From Myxococcota bacterium (lineage in GTDB: Bacteria > Myxococcota > XYA12-FULL-58-9 > JALHOP01), in assembly GCA_022842935.1 (NCBI GenBank), contig JALHOP010000012.1, positions 122,886-186,885 of the forward strand: 64,000 nt of DNA, in the 5' to 3' direction. This document shows, piece after piece, positions 8,358-18,194 of this stretch; position 1 is the first letter of the stretch, and every line of letters begins with the position of its first letter. A program made the translations under genes and the position numbers. The notes beneath the pieces are model-generated. The model searched no databases and was not told the DNA's origin. It saw nothing but the letters and a program-made list of their open reading frames with translations.

Positions 8358-11173
8358 TGCAGTCCGAGGACCTCAGCGTCGCGCTGCGAGAGCAAACCGC
8401 CGTCGGAGCGTTGCTTGACCGTACCGTCCCGTTTCCAGGAACGCTGGCAACGCGGCTCGTTGCGTAAGTCGTCGATACCGATGTGCTCCTCGCCATTGTA
8501 CGCCACGAGAGTGAAGCGGCTGACACCGCAAAGATCGGCGAGCTCCGCGCCATAGGGCGCCAGAATCGCATGCGCTTTAGCGGGCAGCTTGACGGTGATG
8601 CCAGCGTCGAGCGGGTTGGCAATCCCGATGCCTGCCTTGGCGTCTTCGAGCGCCTTCATCGCGCGATGCCGCAACGCCATCACATCGTCCCATCCGGTAT
8701 TGCGTTGCCAGCCGAGTGGTTCGGGCAGCACCAAGGTGTGGACACACGCGGTCGCGTGTTCGGTCGGCATGCGGATGAGCTCGAGGTAAGCCTCGTCGGC
8801 CGTATGGACCAGAATTGGCGCGAGGATGCGTACCAATGCGTCGACGATGTCGTAGATCACGGTCTGCGTGCGGCGACGCTTCGGTGAGTCTTTGGCTTCG
8901 CAGTAGAGACGGTCCTTGATTGCGGCCAGATAGACCGCCGAGAGGGTGTCATTGCAGAAGTTGAAGACTGCTTCACGCACCTTCTTGAACTGATAGGTGT
9001 CGTAGCCGTCCTGGACCGCTGTGATCAGCGCGTCGAGCTCCTGAAGCGCCCAAGCGTCGATGCTGTGCATGTCGGCATCGCCGACCGGTAGGCGATGCGC
9101 TGGGTCGAAGCCGTCGAGGTTTGCGAGCAAGAAGCGTAGGGTGTTGCGTACCTTGCGATACTCTTCACTCGCCGCCTTGAAGTACTCGAGATCGACTTTG
9201 ATGTCGTGTGCGTAGTTCAGGCTCGACACCCACCAGCGGCAGATGTCGGCGCCGAACTGCGCGAGCAACTTGTCGACCTCGAGCGCGTTGCCGGCCGACT
9301 TGCTCATCTTGTGGCCGGAGCCATCCACCATGAAGCCATGTGTGAGCAGGGCCTGGAAGGGCGGGCGGCCCGTGGCGCCGAGCGCTGGGAGCAACGAAGT
9401 TTGGAACCAGCCGCGATGCTGGTCTGACCCCTCCAGGTAGAGCGCGGCTGGATACCCGATCTGTCGCTGGCGCAGCACGGCGTTCCACGACGAGCCCGAC
9501 TCGAACCAGACATCGAAGATGTCGTTGCCCTTGAAGAGCTCTTGGGTGCCGCTCTTCATCCAGTCGGGCGCGTGTGGGTCGGTCTTCGCGTCGTAGCCGG
9601 CGAGGAGCTCGGCCGGCGAGCGCGAGAACCACATATCCGACCCGTTTTCGCGGATCTTTGCGGCGACGGCGCGCACGCTGGCCGGGGTGAGCAACACCTT
9701 GCCGTCTTGGGTCATGAAGGCTGGGATGGGGAGACCCCAAGCGCGCTGGCGGCTAATGCACCAATCGGGGCGGGCCTCGAGCATGCCACGCAGCCGGTTC
9801 TTCCCCCAGTCGGGCACGAAGGTGATGATGCTCTCCGTGGCGGCGAGGGCACGCTCGCGTAGCGATGCGCTCTTGCCGTCGGCGTCGAAGGGCTTGTCGA
9901 CACCGATGAACCACTGCTCGGTGGCGCGGAAGATGACCGGCGTCTTGCTGCGCCAGTCATGCGGATAGCTGTGCGTGAACTCGAGGTGATGGAAAAGGTG
10001 ACCCGACGTCGCGAGGCGCTCGATGATCTGCGGGTTTGCCTTCCAGATGTCGATGCCGCGCAGCCATTCGGGAACAGTGGCGTCGTATTTTCCGTCGGGG
10101 CCCACCGGACAATAAATGTCGAGCCCGTTCTTCAGGCCTGTCTGGTAGTCCTCGACGCCATGGCCCGGCGCAGTGTGAACAAGACCTGTGCCGTCTTCGA
10201 AGGTCACGTACTCCGCCGGCAGCACCTTGCTACGCCGCTCGATGAACGGGTGCCTGTACTCCGTGCCGACCAGCTCTTCGCCTGTCAGCGTGCCGACCTT
10301 CGTGTGTTTGGCCTGACGCAGAGCGAACACCTTCTCGGCGAGCTCCTCGACCACAACGACTTTGCGGCGCTTGGCACCTTCTTCGACGTCGTAGACGCCG
10401 TATTTGCCTCTTGGGTGCACAGCCACGGCAAGGTTCGCTGGTAGCGTCCACGGCGTGGTCGTCCAGATCATGAGCTCCACAGCGCCGTGTTTGGGCAGGG
10501 TCGCCTCGAAGAGCACGTAGATGCTCGGATCCTTGCGATCCATGTATTCGAGCTCTGCGTCCGCCAAAGCGGTGCGGTTCGCGATCGACCAGTGGACCGG
10601 CTTGAGATCCCGATAGACGAGGCCACGCTCGATGAGCGTCGCGAAGACGTCGAGCACGCCAGCCTCGTAGCCCGGCGCCATGGTGAGGTAGGGCTGCGCA
10701 TAGTTCGCCAGCGTCCCGAGCCGCTGCATCTGCTGGCCTTGGGTCTGGACGTAACCCGCCGCGTACTCCTGACAGCGCTTGCGTACGTCGATGGTCGAGA
10801 GGTTTCGCGCCTCGGCCCCGAGCTCCTTGAGGACTTTGTGCTCGATAGGTAGGCCGTGGCAGTCCCAGCCGGGCACATAGTCGACGCAGTGGCCGCGCAT
10901 CACGCGGCTGCGCACGACGATGTCTTTCAAGATCTTGTTGAGCAGATGGCCGATGTGGATGGGGCCGTTGGCGTACGGCGGACCGTCGTGAAAGACGAAG
11001 GGGCCGCGAGGGCTCTCGCGCTGCACCAGAGTCTCGTAGAGACCGAGCTGCTGCCAGCGCGCCTGAATTTGCGGCTCTTTGGTCGCGAGGTTTGCCTTCA
11101 TCGCGAACGTAGTGGTCGGCAGGTTCAGTGTAGCGCGATACGGATCCGACTTGGTCGACTGTGCATCCGACAT
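8354..11173 (-). CDS. ileS: Isoleucine--tRNA ligase
   Basis: Charges tRNA-Ile with isoleucine in the cytosol. The 939-residue length fits bacterial IleRS. The class I signatures are present: the HIGH motif in PYANGPIHIGHLLNKILKD and the KMSKS loop in GHKMSKSAGNALE, plus the long CP1 editing insert (WTTTPWTLPANLAV) and RQRAWGLPIP. The start at 11173 (MSDAQSTK) is chosen, since the extension to 11254 is not family-like. Odd point: the C-terminal zinc-finger positions read RCQRSW and LLSQRDAEVL, where the family has CxRCW and LCxRCxxVL, so three of four Cys ligands appear lost. The kinase gene diverges from it across a 103-bp gap. Confidence 0.97.
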   Translation of the reverse strand: MSDAQSTKSDPYRATLNLPTTTFAMKANLATKEPQIQARWQQLGLYETLVQRESPRGPFVFHDGPPYANGPIHIGHLLNKILKDIVVRSRVMRGHCVDYVPGWDCHGLPIEHKVLKELGAEARNLSTIDVRKRCQEYAAGYVQTQGQQMQRLGTLANYAQPYLTMAPGYEAGVLDVFATLIERGLVYRDLKPVHWSIANRTALADAELEYMDRKDPSIYVLFEATLPKHGAVELMIWTTTPWTLPANLAVAVHPRGKYGVYDVEEGAKRRKVVVVEELAEKVFALRQAKHTKVGTLTGEELVGTEYRHPFIERRSKVLPAEYVTFEDGTGLVHTAPGHGVEDYQTGLKNGLDIYCPVGPDGKYDATVPEWLRGIDIWKANPQIIERLATSGHLFHHLEFTHSYPHDWRSKTPVIFRATEQWFIGVDKPFDADGKSASLRERALAATESIITFVPDWGKNRLRGMLEARPDWCISRQRAWGLPIPAFMTQDGKVLLTPASVRAVAAKIRENGSDMWFSRSPAELLAGYDAKTDPHAPDWMKSGTQELFKGNDIFDVWFESGSSWNAVLRQRQIGYPAALYLEGSDQHRGWFQTSLLPALGATGRPPFQALLTHGFMVDGSGHKMSKSAGNALEVDKLLAQFGADICRWWVSSLNYAHDIKVDLEYFKAASEEYRKVRNTLRFLLANLDGFDPAHRLPVGDADMHSIDAWALQELDALITAVQDGYDTYQFKKVREAVFNFCNDTLSAVYLAAIKDRLYCEAKDSPKRRRTQTVIYDIVDALVRILAPILVHTADEAYLELIRMPTEHATACVHTLVLPEPLGWQRNTGWDDVMALRHRAMKALEDAKAGIGIANPLDAGITVKLPAKAHAILAPYGAELADLCGVSRFTLVAYNGEEHIGIDDLRNEPRCQRSWKRDGTVKQRSDGGLLSQRDAEVLGLQ

Positions 11174-11276
11174 AGGGCCGACCCTATGCGCACTTGCGCC
11201 GGGTGAGGTCAACGATGGCGTGGTCTGCGATACCCATGGCGTTTGGTCACGCACGTGCTACCCAATGCTGCCTCCC

Positions 11277-14200
11277 ATGTCTGAGCTCGGCGTCGAGTCG
11301 CGCTTCTGGATCCAGCGCGAGCTGGGCCGGGGCAGTAAGTCCATCGTCCTCGACGTCTGGGACGCGCTGCACGACGTTCGCCGCGCGCTGAAGATCGCGG
11401 GTACCCGATCCGGGCGCCGAGCGCTCGAGGCCGAATACCGCCTGCTCACCGAGCTACGGCATCCTCATGTCGCGCGTGCCTACGATTTCGGCATCAGCCG
11501 CACCGGCCTTCCTTACTACACCCTCGAGTTGGTCGATGGAGTCAGCTTCGACGTCTTCGCCCGTCGCCAGCCACCGGAGGTGATCGCCGTCGTCGCCATG
11601 CAGGTGCTCGAGGCCCTGTCGACCCTCCACCTGCGCGGCATCGTGCACCGTGACTTGAAGCCGCGGAACGTTTTGGTCGCAGGCGAGGGGGCTGCGGCCG
11701 TCGCGCGGCTCATCGACTTTGGTCTCGCGACGCGCGGCGCGGCCGCGGGAACCACGGGCGGAACCTTGCCTTACATGGCTCCGGAAGTTGCCCGCGGGGA
11801 AGTCGTCGATGGCCGCGCCGACCTCTACGGGTTGGGCGTCATGCTCTACGAGGCGCTCGTCCCAGATGCCACCCACGATGACTTGGCGCGGGTGGCGCGA
11901 CGCCACGTGGCGCTCCCGGTGTCTCCTGGTCAAGTGAACCCTCTGGTGCCGCGCGACTTCGCCGACTTCGTCATGTGTCTGATGCAGCCGGAGGCGGGCC
12001 GTCGCTACGGTAGTGCCTTCGAAGCCGCTACTGCGCTATCGCGGTGTGAAACGCTTGGCTTAACGACGCGCGACGAGCAAACCACCATCGAACGCATGCT
12101 GCGAGGTGGCGCCGTTTCGCACCGCCCACGCGACATCGGACGCCTGGTCGCGCTCGCTCGCGAGGTCAAACGTAAGCGGGCGCCCCACGCGGTCGTACTC
12201 TTGGGGCGCGAGGGTATGGGCAAGACGCCCCTCCTGCGCGAGCTCGGCGCGACGCTCTGCGTGGAGGGCTTTCGCGTGGCGCACTTTCGCACCTCGCGCG
12301 CGCCCGATGCCCCGCTCGATCGGATCCTGCGGGCGGCGCACGCCCTGCGACCCGATGTCGTCGCCGAGGTGACGCCCGACTGGACGCGTCGCCGCGATGC
12401 CCTGACCAGCCTTGCCGACCGTGACCCGTCCACCTTCGTGACGCGGCTATCGAGCTTGCTCGTCGATGCTTTCGCCGACGAGCCAACCGCTCTCTTGATG
12501 GACGACATCCAGCGCGCCGAGCCAATCGCCCTGCAGGTCGTCGAGGCCATGGCACGCGACCGCGTGGGCACCTCTTTGCTCATCGTCTGTGCTTCCGATG
12601 AGGCGGTGTCCCCCCTGGGTGACGAAGCGACCGTGATGCGTCTTTCGCAGCTCGACGAAGAAGAGGTCGCTGCGCTGGTCGCGCACCGTGTTCAAGGATT
12701 GCGACTGCCGCAGCCGGCCCTGGTGAGGCTCCTGGCCGATGGTCGGGGCGAGCCGACGCTCATCGAACGGACGCTTGCCCGTTTCTTCATCGACGGTCTC
12801 GTCACCCGAAGGCAGGGCAAGATGCTTTTCACTGGTGGTCGCTATCGCGGACGTCCCGATGCGCGCGCCACTTGGCGGCCGCGCGCCGAGGCCTTGCGCG
12901 AGCCGATCGCCAACGTCGCCTATGCTGCTGCCGTGCTCGGTGAGCGTATCGACGCCGCTTCGGTAGCCGCCCTGACTGGGTGCGATCTCGCGGAGGCGCA
13001 GAGCGCGCTCGCCGAGCTATCGCAGCGCGGGTTTCTTGCCGCCGCGCGTGCCACGCAGAGCCCGAGCTACATCTTCACTCGCCGCTTTCTGCGCGACATG
13101 CTCTACGACGTCGCGCCTGCAGATCTCTTGCGAAGACTGCACGACCGCGCTGCCACCTTCCTGGGCGGTTCGGCGAGCGAGCCAACCCCGGAGCTTATCG
13201 AACACCTGCTGCGTGGCAGCGACAACAAGCGGGCTATCACCATTGCAATCGAAGCGGGTGACCGTGCCGCTCGGGTGTTTTCCGACAAGCGAGCGGTCGA
13301 ATACTACACGCACGCATACCAGCGACTCGAAGGCGCCCGCGACCCACGCGGTGCAACCATCGCCGCCCGAATCGGCCGTTCGCTGACGCGGACTGGTGAT
13401 ATCCAACGCGCAATCACGTGGTACCGCGCCGCGCTCATCGAAACGCGTGGGCGCGATCTGGTCACGTCGATCGAAGCGAGCTTGGGCTTGGCGCAGGCGC
13501 TCCTCGCTTCGGGCGAACCCGAAGAAGCCTCCCGCCACGCCTCCCTCGCTCTCGCTCTGGTGGACGACGAGATGCCCACCCTCACCGCCGCTGCTCTTCG
13601 TATCCAGGCATCGGTCGCGATCTCGGCGGGCGACCATGACGTCGCGGGTGACCGGCTGGCGCGGGCTCACGGCATCCTCGAGCGCCGTCTGGGCGCGAGC
13701 GACGCCTCTGATACCGATGCACACGCGCCGCTCGCTCTGTCTGTGGAGGTGATGCTCGAACAAGCCCGCCTCGCGCGTCGCATGGGCCAGCTGGCGGCTT
13801 CAGTACGCTACGCCAAGCGTGCCTTGCAGCGTGCTCGCGCTATCGGCGACCCATCGTCCGTCGCCAAGGCGAGCGCCGTGCTTGCACGTGGCTTCGCCCG
13901 CGCCGGGCGCATGAATGCGGCGCGGCGCGCGCTCTTTGCCGGCCTCAAGGGTGTCCGCGCGAGCGGCGACCGGCTCCGTGAAGCAGGGATGCTGCGAGAG
14001 ATTGGCCACTTGCGCTTGCGACAGGGACATTTCGACGCTGCCATCGAGCGCTACACCTCGAGTCTCGAGCTAGTTCGGAGCTTACGCGCGCGCGCCCACG
14101 AGTCGGCATGCCTCGCCGATATTGGTTTCGTGCGAACCATGTTGGGCGACTTTCGCGCAGCCCAGATGTCTCTGACCCTTGCGATCGATACCGCGGAGGC

Positions 14201-14906
14201 GAGCGGCGATGTACGCGCGGGCATGGTGGCGCTTGCGTCCCTGGGACTCACGCTCGCCTGGATGGGCGATCTCACTGGCGCCTCGAGCGCTCTCGAGAAC
14301 GTCCTCGCCTCACCCGTCGCCAAGACGGACGCGGTGTTGATGGCTCTCGCAGGTGCGGTGAAGGCGGGGCTCGATGCCCGGCTTGGCGTCACGGACGCGG
14401 CCGGGGCCTTCCTCGACGGTGTCGCGCCCATGCTGAAGGCTCTCGAAGATCCGGCGGACGAGTCGGTGCTGCTGCTATTGTGCGGGCAGTGCGCGATTGC
14501 GCTCGGACGCCACGGCGATGCGTTCGCTCTGCATGCGGCCCTCAGGAGCGCCGTAACCATGGGAGCGCTCGCCTTTATCGAAGCGCCCATGGAGCTGCTC
14601 GCGGCCGACGTCCTGCGCGCTCATGGCGACGACGACCGGGCAAGAGAGGCGCTCGAGCGGGCGCTTGCGAAGGCGGAGGAGCAGGGTGCCCGGTTTCTCG
14701 CGATCCAAGCGCATCTGCAGCTCGGTCGCGCCCACAAAGGCACGACCACGGGTGCCGAGCACCTGACGCGTGCGATGGAGCTGCTTCAGGTCGCGAGCGG
14801 CGAGCTCCCAGACGACATGTTGAGTGTGCTCCTCGCTTCGCCGCTCGCCACGCGCTTGCGCCGCGCCTTCAGCGCGGAGCGGTTCCGGCTGCTCGGCTCG
14901 CGCTAG
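11277..14906 (+). CDS. Ser/Thr protein kinase with STAND-type ATPase and TPR regulator region
   Basis: A 1209-residue signalling protein. The N-terminal kinase domain (about 8-260) has the Gly-rich loop GRGSKSIV, the ATP Lys in RALKI (Lys39), the catalytic HRDLKPRN (Asp126), DFG (147-149) and APE. A P-loop ATPase follows, with Walker A GREGMGKT at about 310-317 and a Walker B-like ALLMDDIQ near residue 405. The C-terminal half has Ala-rich helical repeats of TPR type, for example AREALERALAKAEEQG. This architecture (kinase, ATPase, TPR) is typical of PknK-like regulators. The ATG at 11277 is chosen because the upstream extension would overlap ileS. No transmembrane segment is seen, so it is likely cytosolic. 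Substrates are unknown. Confidence 0.9.
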   Translation: MSELGVESRFWIQRELGRGSKSIVLDVWDALHDVRRALKIAGTRSGRRALEAEYRLLTELRHPHVARAYDFGISRTGLPYYTLELVDGVSFDVFARRQPPEVIAVVAMQVLEALSTLHLRGIVHRDLKPRNVLVAGEGAAAVARLIDFGLATRGAAAGTTGGTLPYMAPEVARGEVVDGRADLYGLGVMLYEALVPDATHDDLARVARRHVALPVSPGQVNPLVPRDFADFVMCLMQPEAGRRYGSAFEAATALSRCETLGLTTRDEQTTIERMLRGGAVSHRPRDIGRLVALAREVKRKRAPHAVVLLGREGMGKTPLLRELGATLCVEGFRVAHFRTSRAPDAPLDRILRAAHALRPDVVAEVTPDWTRRRDALTSLADRDPSTFVTRLSSLLVDAFADEPTALLMDDIQRAEPIALQVVEAMARDRVGTSLLIVCASDEAVSPLGDEATVMRLSQLDEEEVAALVAHRVQGLRLPQPALVRLLADGRGEPTLIERTLARFFIDGLVTRRQGKMLFTGGRYRGRPDARATWRPRAEALREPIANVAYAAAVLGERIDAASVAALTGCDLAEAQSALAELSQRGFLAAARATQSPSYIFTRRFLRDMLYDVAPADLLRRLHDRAATFLGGSASEPTPELIEHLLRGSDNKRAITIAIEAGDRAARVFSDKRAVEYYTHAYQRLEGARDPRGATIAARIGRSLTRTGDIQRAITWYRAALIETRGRDLVTSIEASLGLAQALLASGEPEEASRHASLALALVDDEMPTLTAAALRIQASVAISAGDHDVAGDRLARAHGILERRLGASDASDTDAHAPLALSVEVMLEQARLARRMGQLAASVRYAKRALQRARAIGDPSSVAKASAVLARGFARAGRMNAARRALFAGLKGVRASGDRLREAGMLREIGHLRLRQGHFDAAIERYTSSLELVRSLRARAHESACLADIGFVRTMLGDFRAAQMSLTLAIDTAEASGDVRAGMVALASLGLTLAWMGDLTGASSALENVLASPVAKTDAVLMALAGAVKAGLDARLGVTDAAGAFLDGVAPMLKALEDPADESVLLLLCGQCAIALGRHGDAFALHAALRSAVTMGALAFIEAPMELLAADVLRAHGDDDRAREALERALAKAEEQGARFLAIQAHLQLGRAHKGTTTGAEHLTRAMELLQVASGELPDDMLSVLLASPLATRLRRAFSAERFRLLGSR

Positions 14907-14987
14907 CGGGACGTGACCGTCGCTAGGCGCGTCCGCCGCGATGGAGATACCCGGACCGGGCATCGCGTTCGAGCTGATGCACAGCGC

Positions 14988-17267
14988 TTACATGTCCCCG
15001 AGTCTGCGAATGATGCGCGGCATGTCGAAGTCGCGGGTGCCGCGGCCAGGCGCGGTCCAGACGCCGATGCGCGATTGCGGTAGCGGCGGAGGGACCGACC
15101 GCAGCTGCACGTTGCGCGTACCCGCTATGAGCTCCCCAATCGACCAGTTGCCGCGTGGAGCCGCCGTCATGGCTGGGCGCGCGGCATCGAGGCGTGCCGA
15201 GACAGACTGCAGACGCGCGGTACGTGCCGCGATGAGTGCGCGCTCGGCTTCGGCGATCGCGCGCTCCTGCGTTCGCACGCTCGCTAGCAAAGCGTCCCTT
15301 CGGGCGACGAGCGCAGGCGCGACGCCGGCGGCTTCGACACGCTCCGCGGCGACACCGCGTTGGATTGCGCCGCGAACCCAACCGCTTTCGCCAACCGCCG
15401 CGGCCGGGCGCGCGGTGAATAGACCACGAACCCGCGTGCCGACATTCTGAATGCCCGCGAGCGCCCATTGTCCGACGCGCGTACCGGCCATCAAGCGTGC
15501 AAGTCCCAACTCCGGCACGAGTGCCGTCGCGGCCACCGTGGCCACCACCGCAACCTTCCGATCGCGCGCCGCGTCGTCGGCGACGCGCCTTTCTTGCGAC
15601 TCGACGACACCAGCAACACGTCGCGCCTCGAGCTCATTCTGATGGGCGCGAACCACGGCCGGCGTGTCGGCCGCTCCGTGGACGCCGCCGTAAACACGAG
15701 CGACGAGGTCGCGATCGGTCGGCGCCAAGCTTGCCCACGCGCGTGTCGTTAGGTCGCCCGCCACCTCGCGCGCGTCATGCCGTGACGCCATGCGCGCGAG
15801 CGTTTCGCCCAAGCGCGTCTCGGGGATGCTCGTTAGTAGGCGCTCGGTGAGACGGTCATAGTCAGCTGGTGCGCTCTGTCGTAGGCGCGCGAGCTCGGCC
15901 GCGCCCTCTCCGATGGCCCGTGTCGCCGACGAGCGCCGGGTCGGGTCGCCGAGGCCGCCGACGCCGGCGCTGATGCGCTGCAGCGCCGCTTCACCGGCGA
16001 CGAGAGAGGCGGGCTTTGCGGTGGTACCGAGCGCATCGCGCACCGGATCCGGGCTGCCAAAGGTGGGCTGCCGAGGATGCACCTCCGCCGCTCTCCATGC
16101 CTCGTCGTCGGCGAGCGCCGGCGGCGCATCGCCGCCACGCTCCCGTCGCAAATCCGCGATGATGTCCGCGCGCACGCCGGCGGCGATATCGCCGCCAGCA
16201 AGAAGAGACGCGGTGTCGTCGACCCGGGCGTTAGCGTCGCCAGCGAGGACACTGTCGGCGACCCGCCGCACCTCGGCCGCCCTTACCTCGGTCGGTAGAC
16301 CGTCGAGTTGCCCAAGGGCCGTTTGTAGGGCTGTGGAACGGTCGCGACCGGCTGGCGCACGCAGCGCCGCGAGTGCCGCGTCGGAGGCGGTCAGGCCAAT
16401 CGCGCCACGCACGCGAGGATCCAACTCTCCGGCGGGCACACCGTGAAGAGCACGGCTCGCCTCGCCTGGGTCGAGTCGCATGGCGGCGAGCGTTGCGGCG
16501 CGTACCTCCGCCGTGAGCGGGCCCCCACGCACCAGCGCCGCGGCGGTGTCGACCCGGCGCTCCGCTGGAACGGTCGCGATCTGGCGCGCGGCGAGCTCGC
16601 GATCGGCAGGTGACAGCGCAGCGATGCGCCCCAAGGCCCGCTCGCGCTCCTCGACACTCGCGCCCGCGAGCGCGGCTGTGCTGTCCCGCACGGCCGCGAG
16701 CCGCGCCGCCTCCCCTGATACGGCTGGCGGAACAGGCTCGGCGCTTCTTCGGGGTGGTGCGAGCACGGCAGGCGCTGCGTCCCGGCGAGGAGGGGCAAGC
16801 GCACCGCGTGCGAGCAAGGCTTGTTCGGCAGCAGCACTGCGGGGCCGCGTCGGCTCGACCCGCACACCGGCAGGGAGCTCTGGAGAGCGCCGCGGTGTCC
16901 CGGCGAGCGCCGCGCCAAGGCGCCCATACGTGTCCTTGCCGGCGACGGCGTCTGGGGCGACGCGCGGATTGAGCTCGCGCTGGATTCCGCGCAGCGCATC
17001 GCGCGTGAAGCGGCGAAAGTCCCCATCGACCTCAACGACGCGCCGCCCATAGTAGGCGTTGATGGCGTGTTGAAGGGCCCTGACATGTTCGCCCGTTCCG
17101 CCGACCTCGGCGCGCTGCGGTAGGGGACGGCCCTGGCTGTCGCGACGTGGACTCCCGTTGGCAAGGATCGCCTGCAGGTCCTCTGCGGCGCGCGCGCGTG
17201 TCTCGGCAGCCTGGTAGTTCGTGCTACGGGCGTCGACACGACTTGCGTGGAACTGAGCCTCGGCCAT
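14988..17267 (-). CDS. Large unknown protein with peptidoglycan-binding module
   Basis: A 759-residue Ala/Arg-rich protein. Around residues 55-125, GEHVRALQHAINAYYG, EVDGDFRRFTRDALRGIQRE and GKDTYGRLGAAL fit the PG_binding_1 helical module, which binds cell-wall peptidoglycan. A Pro/Ala linker is followed by a long series of helical segments with an ARM/HEAT-like look, then a short hydrophobic stretch near 595-620 (VATVAATALVPELGLARLM) and a coiled segment near the C-terminus. There is no signal peptide, so any export would need a non-Sec route. The gene is convergent to the kinase gene. Function is unknown; a wall-targeted effector or structural protein is one possibility. Confidence 0.65.
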   Translation of the reverse strand: MAEAQFHASRVDARSTNYQAAETRARAAEDLQAILANGSPRRDSQGRPLPQRAEVGGTGEHVRALQHAINAYYGRRVVEVDGDFRRFTRDALRGIQRELNPRVAPDAVAGKDTYGRLGAALAGTPRRSPELPAGVRVEPTRPRSAAAEQALLARGALAPPRRDAAPAVLAPPRRSAEPVPPAVSGEAARLAAVRDSTAALAGASVEERERALGRIAALSPADRELAARQIATVPAERRVDTAAALVRGGPLTAEVRAATLAAMRLDPGEASRALHGVPAGELDPRVRGAIGLTASDAALAALRAPAGRDRSTALQTALGQLDGLPTEVRAAEVRRVADSVLAGDANARVDDTASLLAGGDIAAGVRADIIADLRRERGGDAPPALADDEAWRAAEVHPRQPTFGSPDPVRDALGTTAKPASLVAGEAALQRISAGVGGLGDPTRRSSATRAIGEGAAELARLRQSAPADYDRLTERLLTSIPETRLGETLARMASRHDAREVAGDLTTRAWASLAPTDRDLVARVYGGVHGAADTPAVVRAHQNELEARRVAGVVESQERRVADDAARDRKVAVVATVAATALVPELGLARLMAGTRVGQWALAGIQNVGTRVRGLFTARPAAAVGESGWVRGAIQRGVAAERVEAAGVAPALVARRDALLASVRTQERAIAEAERALIAARTARLQSVSARLDAARPAMTAAPRGNWSIGELIAGTRNVQLRSVPPPLPQSRIGVWTAPGRGTRDFDMPRIIRRLGDM

Positions 17268-17419
17268 CTTCGGGGGCTCTCTTGCGTTTAAGGGCTTCGA
17301 ACAGGTCGCCCGCGCTGGGGTGACTTCATGTCATACCCAGGATGTGGTCGGGTGGGATGTGATGGGGGCAAAAAGGCGACCCGCTGCGGGGACGCGACAG
17401 GCGCGGGGCTCGATCCCTG

Positions 17420-17448
17420 TTGACAAGCGCATTTTGGTTCTTTAGAAG
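17420..17448 (+). promoter_or_regulatory. Sigma70-like promoter for rplU-rpmA
   Basis: A perfect -35 box TTGACA (17420-17425) is followed after 17 bases by TAGAAG (17443-17448, 4 of 6 matches to TATAAT). It lies about 50 bases before the rplU ATG, within the otherwise empty 228-base gap 17268-17495, where I see no further gene. Confidence 0.6.
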
Positions 17449-17495
17449 CGCCCCTCCTATTTTGGCCTCAGCGGCCATACGAGAAGGTTCGTGTC

Positions 17496-17807
17496 ATGTA
17501 CGCAGTCGTACGCGCCGACGGCAAACAGCATCGCGTCAGCCAGGGTGAGCGATTCACCATCAACATGCTCCTTGGTGAGCTCGGCGGTACCGTCAAGCTC
17601 GACGAGGTCCTCATGGTCGGCGGCGAGGGCGAGGCCAAGATTGGCGTCCCCATGGTCGCGGGCGCTTCGGTGACCGCGAAAGTGGTTGCTCAGGGCCGTG
17701 GCTCGAAGGTGCTCATCTACAAGAAGCGCCGCCGCAAGGGCTTCGACAAGCTCATCGGCCATCGTCAAGACTTCACCGAGCTCGAGATCACCGGCATCAG
17801 CGCCTAA
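17496..17807 (+). CDS. rplU: 50S ribosomal protein L21
   Basis: A 103-residue ribosomal protein of the large subunit that binds 23S rRNA. The start [20 protein letters not shown], the middle [20 protein letters not shown] and the ending LEITGIS are family-typical, and the length is normal. It begins the conserved cluster rplU-rpmA-obgE, with rpmA 26 bases downstream, behind a sigma70-like promoter. Confidence 0.98.
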   Translation: MYAVVRADGKQHRVSQGERFTINMLLGELGGTVKLDEVLMVGGEGEAKIGVPMVAGASVTAKVVAQGRGSKVLIYKKRRRKGFDKLIGHRQDFTELEITGISA

Positions 17808-17833
17808 CGCTGACTAGAACGAGGTAATACGCC

Positions 17834-18103
17834 ATGGCGCACAAAAAAGGCCAAGGATCGACACGCAACGGCCGCGACTCGCAACCCAAGTATCGCGGCG
17901 TAAAGTCGCACGACGGTAGCATCGTGGTTTCGGGCAACATCCTGGTTCGCCAGAAGGGCACCAAGATTCACCCGGGCCGCAACGTCGGCATGGGCCGCGA
18001 CTTCACTCTGTTCGCTTTGACGGATGGCGTGGTGCATTACAAGCGCCACGGCGACAAGACCCGCGCGGTGGTTACGCCCGGTGTCGTCGTCGAGAGCGCC
18101 TAG
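17834..18103 (+). CDS. rpmA: 50S ribosomal protein L27
   Basis: An 89-residue protein near the peptidyl-transferase centre. The beginning [19 protein letters not shown] and the motif [18 protein letters not shown] are diagnostic. The sequence starts directly with the conserved AHKKG, so no N-terminal cleavage extension like that of Firmicutes is present. It is followed by 91 bases and then obgE. Confidence 0.98.
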   Translation: MAHKKGQGSTRNGRDSQPKYRGVKSHDGSIVVSGNILVRQKGTKIHPGRNVGMGRDFTLFALTDGVVHYKRHGDKTRAVVTPGVVVESA

Positions 18104-18194
18104 TCGTTCGTGCGCGCACCGCTCTGGGCTGTCGCCCGACCGCGGAGCGCCGTTGACCTATCTCAGGGCGCGCGCCTAGCGCAGTAGGTGCCTC

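Noticed and set aside
11079..11276. N-terminal extension of the kinase by 66 residues
   Set aside because: It would overlap the ileS start and has no kinase-family counterpart; ATG 11277 gives a normal start.
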